From: Pseudofrankia asymbiotica
Lineage (GTDB): Bacteria; Actinomycetota; Actinomycetes; Frankiales; Frankiaceae
Length of the DNA: 7,912 bases
NCBI RefSeq assembly: GCF_001983105.1
Contig: NZ_MOMC01000002.1
Span: 75,528-83,439 of the forward strand
Direction of reading: 5' to 3'
Shown: in pieces, positions 4,563-7,912 of the stretch
Layout: each line of letters opens with the position of its first letter
How positions within the stretch are numbered: position 1 is the stretch's first letter
The notes under the pieces: generated by a model
The model's database searches: none
Told to the model about the DNA's origin: nothing
What the model saw: the letters and a program-made list of their open reading frames with translations, nothing else
Translations under genes and position numbers: made by a program

Positions 4563-5621
4563 ATGCGCCCGGTGCTCAAGCCAGGCCTGCGCCGGCTGTG
4601 GCGGGACGGGTCCACCCTGCAGCTCGGGGTCGACCCGTCCCGCGCCCTCGTTCTGCCGGGGGTGACACCCGGGCTCGTCGCCGCGCTCGACGCCCTGGAC
4701 GGCTCGCGTACCGGCACCCGGCCGGCCGCCGACGCGGACCAGACCACCACCGCGCTGCTCGGCCTGCTGGACGAGGCCAGGCTGCTCGACGACGCCGCGC
4801 CGGACGACGCCGAGGAACCGCCGCTGCCCACCCTCGACCGGGACCGCCTGCGGCCGGATCTCGCCGCTCTCTCGCTCGCCACCAGCCGACCTGGCGGCGC
4901 GCACCAGGTGCTCGCCGGGCGGCGACGGGCCCGGGTCCGGGTCCGGGGCGCAGGTCGGGTCGGCGCGCACGTCGCCACACTGCTCGCCGCCGCCGGCGTC
5001 GGGCGAGTGATCGTCGACGACGCGGGGCTGGCCGGTCCGGCCGACGTCTCCCCCGGTGGGCTGGGCCTCGACGCCATCGGCCGGCCGCGCGCGCTGGCCG
5101 CGATGGCCGCACTGGGCCGGGTGACCCGGCCCCCGGCCCCGGCGGGCGCCGCGGCGCCGTTCCAGCCGGACCTGCTCGTGCTCGCCCCGGTCGGGCTGCC
5201 CGTGCTGCGCCCGGACGAGTCGCTGGAGCTGGCGCGCGGCGGCGTCCCCCATCTGCTCACGGGCGTCCGGGAGACCACCGGGGTGATCGGTCCGCTCGTC
5301 GTGCCCGGGCGAACGCCGTGCCTGCACTGTCAGCACCTGCACCGCTACGCGGCCGACGCTGCCTGGCCGCTGCTGGCCCTGCAGCTCGCCCGCCGCGCCG
5401 AGACGGGCCCGGACGCGTGTGATGTGACGCTCGCCGCGCAGGTCAGCGCGCTCACTGCCGCGCAGGCGCTTGCCTTCCTCGACGCCGGGGGCGCCCTCGA
5501 CGCGCTGCCGGCCACGGCCTCGGGAACGCTGGAGATCGCGACTCCCGACTGGCGCATCCGCCGGCGTACCTGGCAGCCACACGCCGACTGCCCCTGCGGC
5601 GCAGCCGATACCCCGGTCTAG
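4563..5621 (+). CDS. ThiF/E1-like protein with RRE-like N-terminus
   Basis: A 352-aa protein. Residues 1-80 (LKPGLRRLWRDGSTLQLG, then SRALVLPGV, then LLGLLDEARLLDD) resemble the PqqD-like winged-helix RiPP recognition element found at the front of cyclodehydratase C proteins. The E1-like Rossmann domain follows, with GAGRVG at 129-134 and the nucleotide-facing VDD at 151-153. A zinc site is likely from C253-L-H-C256 and C343-P-C345. In active E1 enzymes such as MoeB and ThiF, an Asn-Leu-x-Arg and a Lys bind ATP. Here the matching stretches read SPGGLG (163-168) and IGRPR (172-176, Arg in place of Lys), so adenylation activity is doubtful. No sulfurtransferase, thiS or RiPP enzyme gene is visible nearby. 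It lies upstream of, and co-directional with, the ABC1 kinase. From memory such ThiF-like genes neighbour ABC1 kinases in other actinobacteria. The substrate is unknown. The E1-like call is firm; the RRE call is moderate. Confidence 0.85.
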   Translation: MRPVLKPGLRRLWRDGSTLQLGVDPSRALVLPGVTPGLVAALDALDGSRTGTRPAADADQTTTALLGLLDEARLLDDAAPDDAEEPPLPTLDRDRLRPDLAALSLATSRPGGAHQVLAGRRRARVRVRGAGRVGAHVATLLAAAGVGRVIVDDAGLAGPADVSPGGLGLDAIGRPRALAAMAALGRVTRPPAPAGAAAPFQPDLLVLAPVGLPVLRPDESLELARGGVPHLLTGVRETTGVIGPLVVPGRTPCLHCQHLHRYAADAAWPLLALQLARRAETGPDACDVTLAAQVSALTAAQALAFLDAGGALDALPATASGTLEIATPDWRIRRRTWQPHADCPCGAADTPV

Positions 5622-5780
5622 TCCGCCCCTCCGGACAGAGCTCCCAGCCGCCCCACGTCCGCCGGGAACGTTCCTGACTCCGGCCGAGCAGCGGCGGAAT
5701 GGTACGCCGGCTGGACGCCCGGCCGGCCCGTGAGCACCGAATCCGGGGTGGCCACTCCGTGGGGGGTGGACGATGGGGGA

Positions 5781-7406
5781 GTGTCCGACATCCCCCGCCG
5801 GGCCGTCGTGCGGACGGCCCGGCTCGCCACGCTCCCCCTCGGCTACGCCGGCAGGGCGACGCTCGGCGTCGGCCGCCGACTCGGCGGCCGGCCCGCCGAG
5901 GTCGTCGCGACCGAACTCCAGCAGCGCACCGCCGAGCAGGTCTTCCGCGTCCTCGGCGAGCTCAAGGGTGGCGCGATGAAGCTCGGGCAGATGCTGTCGG
6001 TCTTCGAGGCGGCGCTGCCCGACGAGGTCGCCGGCCCGTACCGAGCGGCGCTGACCAAGCTGCAGGAGGCGGCCCCCCCGCTGCCCGCGGCCACCATCCA
6101 CAAGGTGCTCGCCGCCGAGCTGGGCCCGGACTGGCGCGGGCTGTTCGCATCCTTCGACGACGAGCCCGCCGCCGCCGCCAGCATCGGGCAGGTCCACCGG
6201 GCGGTCTGGTCGGACGGCCGGCCCGTCGCGGTGAAGGTGCAGTATCCGGGCGCGGGCCCGGCGCTGCTGTCCGACCTGACCCAGCTCGGCCGCGCCGCGC
6301 GCCTGTTCGGCGTGCTCGCGCCGGGGCTGGACGTGAAGCCGCTGATCGAGGAGCTGCGGGCGCGGGTCGCCGAGGAGCTCGACTACCGGCTCGAGGCGAG
6401 CTGGCAGCGCGCGTTCGCCGAGGCCTACCAGGGGGACCCCGACATCGCCATCCCCTGGCCGCTCGCCGCCAGCGACCACGTGCTCGTGGCCGAGTGGCTC
6501 GACGGCGTCCCCCTCGCGGACATCATCGCCGACGGCGACCAGGACCAGCGGGACCGGGCGGGGCTGCTGCTGTGCCGGTTCCTCTACTCCTGCCCGGCGC
6601 GCGCCGGGCTGCTGCACGCCGACCCGCACCCGGGCAACTTCCGGCTGCTGGCCGACGGCCGGCTCGGCGTGCTGGACTTCGGCGCGGTGCAGCGGCTACC
6701 GGACGGACTACCCGAGGTGATGGGCCGGCTGACCCGGCTCGCCCTCGACGTGCGGCGCACCGCCACCGCCACCGCCGCCGCGGCCGCCGGGTCGAAGGGC
6801 ACCGGCACGAAGGACAGCGGCGTGAACGGAGCCACCGCCCTCGCGGACGAGGACGCCGCGGCACAGGTGGTCGAGGGGCTGCGCCGTGAGGGGTTCATCC
6901 GGCCGGGCGTCACGGTCGACGCCGAAGAGCTGCTGGAGCACCTCGGCCCGTTGCTCGACGCGCTCGTCGAGGAGGAGTTCACGTTCTCCCGCCAGTGGCT
7001 GCGAGAACAGGCGCTGCGGCTGGCCGACTGGCGCTCGCCGGCCGCCCAGGTCTCCCGCCAGCTCAACCTGCCGCCCTCCTATCTGCTGATCCACCGGGTC
7101 ACGATGAGCGGGATCGGCCTGCTCTGCCAGCTCGGTGCCACGACGTCGCTGCGGACGGAGATGGAACGCTGGCAGCCCGGCTTCGCCCAGCCCGGCACGG
7201 CCGCCGCCCGGCACGCGGCCAGGGCGAACCGTCCGGGCCGCCCGCTGCCCACGCTCGCCGTCGCGCCCGGCGGCGACGCCACCAGGACGCCGGCCGACCC
7301 GGTCCTGTTCGGCCCACCGCCCTCCCGCCGAGCCCGAGCGCCCCGCGCGCCCCGACCACCGCGCCAACGCGGCGGCGAGCACCCGATGGACAAGCCTGAG
7401 CCCTAG
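5781..7406 (+). CDS. ABC1/UbiB (AarF, ADCK-like) atypical protein kinase family member
   Basis: A 541-aa protein from the GTG at 5781. Motifs in order, numbered from this start, are the ABC1-specific KLGQ (67-70), the Ala-rich nucleotide loop PAAAASIGQVH (129-139), the VAVK lysine (152), the ExD motif (E199, D201), the catalytic HADPHPGN (279-286) and DFG (300-302). All kinase-like residues are present. UbiB relatives support quinone or isoprenoid-lipid metabolism through ATPase activity; the actinobacterial substrate is not known. Family members begin MSDxPR, matching VSDIPRR here. An in-frame GTG at 5730 would add 17 unconserved residues, and no start has a clear ribosome site. Two oddities are visible. 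An Ala/Thr/Gly-rich insertion of roughly 35 residues lies after DFG (about 325-359), and the C-terminal tail of about 65 residues is Pro/Arg-rich. There is no membrane segment of note. The gene follows the ThiF-like gene in the same direction after about 110-160 bp. Confidence 0.92.
   Translation: MSDIPRRAVVRTARLATLPLGYAGRATLGVGRRLGGRPAEVVATELQQRTAEQVFRVLGELKGGAMKLGQMLSVFEAALPDEVAGPYRAALTKLQEAAPPLPAATIHKVLAAELGPDWRGLFASFDDEPAAAASIGQVHRAVWSDGRPVAVKVQYPGAGPALLSDLTQLGRAARLFGVLAPGLDVKPLIEELRARVAEELDYRLEASWQRAFAEAYQGDPDIAIPWPLAASDHVLVAEWLDGVPLADIIADGDQDQRDRAGLLLCRFLYSCPARAGLLHADPHPGNFRLLADGRLGVLDFGAVQRLPDGLPEVMGRLTRLALDVRRTATATAAAAAGSKGTGTKDSGVNGATALADEDAAAQVVEGLRREGFIRPGVTVDAEELLEHLGPLLDALVEEEFTFSRQWLREQALRLADWRSPAAQVSRQLNLPPSYLLIHRVTMSGIGLLCQLGATTSLRTEMERWQPGFAQPGTAAARHAARANRPGRPLPTLAVAPGGDATRTPADPVLFGPPPSRRARAPRAPRPPRQRGGEHPMDKPEP
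6756..6854 (+). repeat. Low-complexity insertion within the ABC1 kinase gene
   Basis: A GCC/ACC triplet run (6759-6788) encodes TATATAAAAA, followed by a Gly/Ser/Thr/Lys stretch. It interrupts the helix that follows the DFG motif and has no counterpart that I recall in Streptomyces homologues. Triplet-repeat expansion is a likely origin. Confidence 0.5.
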
Positions 7407-7410
7407 CCCC

Positions 7411-7448
7411 TGGCCCGCCGGCCCACTGGCCGCTGGGCGCGCGGGCCA
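7411..7448. terminator. Hairpin just after the ABC1 kinase gene
   Basis: TGGCCCGC (7411-7418) pairs with GCGGGCCA (7441-7448). A 2x2 internal loop is followed by GCCCA/TGGGC (7421-7425 with 7434-7438). It starts four bases after the stop codon and fills half of the convergent gap. Confidence 0.55.
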
Positions 7449-7451
7449 CCG

Positions 7452-7494
7452 GCGCACTAGCGGGCCCACCACGTGCGCGGGGCCGCTAGTGCGC
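7452..7494. terminator. Bidirectional hairpin at the convergent junction
   Basis: GCGCACTAGCGG (7452-7463) and CCGCTAGTGCGC (7483-7494) form a perfect 12-bp stem. After one G-G mismatch, CCC/GGG adds three pairs, leaving an 11-base loop. One arm carries the TAG stop of the minus-strand phosphodiesterase gene. The position between convergent genes suggests a shared terminator. Confidence 0.65.
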
Positions 7495-7912
7495 GGTCTC
7501 GGCGTCGCCCGGGCGGCGCTGCTCGGGCGGGAGCTCGCCGTGGCCGCGGTCGTCGCGCTCGCCGAGGTAGAGGAAGCCGTAGGCCTCGTCCCGGAAGGTG
7601 ACGCCGGCGGCGCGCAACGCCTCGTCCCAGTCGCCGGTACAGCTGGTCCGCGCGCTTTCACTGCCGTGATCGGCGGTGAGCAGGATCGTGACCCGCTCGG
7701 TGAGCCCGCGGGCGTCCAGCAGGTCCAGGAAGACGCCGAGGCGGCGGTCCGAGTCAAGGAGCGAGGCCCGGGACTGCGCCGAGTACGGCCCGCCGCCGTG
7801 ATGACCCGTGTCGGTCACCGTCGTGTTCCACCAGGTGAAGGCCGGCGGGTCCTGGCTCCCCCACAGGTCGAGCATCTGCTTGAGCCCGAGCGCGTCGACC
7901 CGGCTGGACCAG
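7486..7912 (-). CDS. Alkaline-phosphatase-superfamily phosphodiesterase (type I PDE/NPP-like), C-terminal part
   Basis: About 141 residues are visible; the gene begins beyond the right edge and the frame is open to it. The internal ATG at 7875 is not the true start, because the frame continues upstream with plausible codons (SSRVDALGLKQ). Two metal-site motifs of nucleotide pyrophosphatase/phosphodiesterase (PF01663-type) enzymes are present. The first is VTDTGHHGGGPYS, matching the D-x-x-G-H-x-x-G-P pattern, and the second is ILLTADHGSES with the conserved Asp-His-Gly. Such enzymes use two metal ions to hydrolyse phosphodiester or phosphomonoester bonds. The nucleophile Thr/Ser and the first metal site lie outside the window, so the substrate cannot be stated. 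After the DHG motif only about 55 residues remain, ending in a charged tail. The gene converges on the ABC1 kinase with 79 bp between the stop codons, and its TAG lies within a 12-bp hairpin. Confidence 0.85.
   Translation of the reverse strand, partial: WSSRVDALGLKQMLDLWGSQDPPAFTWWNTTVTDTGHHGGGPYSAQSRASLLDSDRRLGVFLDLLDARGLTERVTILLTADHGSESARTSCTGDWDEALRAAGVTFRDEAYGFLYLGERDDRGHGELPPEQRRPGDAETAH

Noticed and set aside
5621..5636. GTCCG/CGGAC hairpin at the end of the ThiF-like gene
   Set aside because: Only five base pairs, expected by chance in DNA this GC-rich, and no further terminator features.
4356..6629. 757-codon minus-strand open frame
   Set aside because: It lies antisense to the ThiF-like and ABC1 genes, which have clear family motifs. 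Its product is Gly/Arg/Pro-rich with no domain and is a by-product of high GC content.
6708..7757. 349-codon minus-strand open frame over the ABC1 C-terminus and the phosphodiesterase
   Set aside because: It is out of frame with the phosphodiesterase, which carries the DHG motif, and antisense to the ABC1 gene. It has no domain.

Overview
The window is very GC-rich DNA with strong G/C preference at third codon positions, GTG as well as ATG starts, and gene families typical of Actinobacteria. A Streptomyces- or Frankia-type genome is likely. I cannot fix the genus from the sequence alone. It looks like ordinary chromosomal backbone: I see no insertion sequence, phage gene, CRISPR array, tRNA or rRNA.

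The left part (1-1807) is a minus-strand series. moaE (molybdopterin synthase large subunit) is followed by a small membrane-anchored protein with a disordered tail, then by the N-terminal part of a YlbL-type PDZ/Lon-like protease that runs off the left edge. A divergent intergenic region (1808-1986) separates this series from plus-strand genes. It carries two back-to-back -10-like elements, each exactly six bases from an ATG. The plus-strand one faces a 12-codon mini-ORF whose stop overlaps, as ATGA, the start of a 453-aa DUF2342/Zincin_2 protein. That protein's metal-binding motif appears degenerate.

The middle (3349-4107) is an unusually long stretch with no convincing gene and several inverted repeats, including a 12-bp all-G/C stem. 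It leads to a tiny 50-aa two-CxxC zinc-ribbon protein (DUF5679 type) followed by a strong hairpin terminator. After another 300-bp gap comes a ThiF/E1-like protein whose N-terminus resembles a RiPP recognition element, then an ABC1 (UbiB/AarF/ADCK-type) atypical kinase. From memory, ThiF-like and ABC1 genes are also neighbours in other actinobacteria, so the pair is probably functionally linked.

The right end (7407-7912) is a convergent junction packed with two hairpins. It is followed by the C-terminal part of a minus-strand alkaline-phosphatase-superfamily phosphodiesterase that runs off the right edge.

The points most worth a second look are the apparent leaderless starts and the mini-ORF, the degenerate zincin motif, the RRE-like/E1-like fusion lacking adenylation residues, and the stop codons buried in hairpins. 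None of these amounts to a clearly new system.
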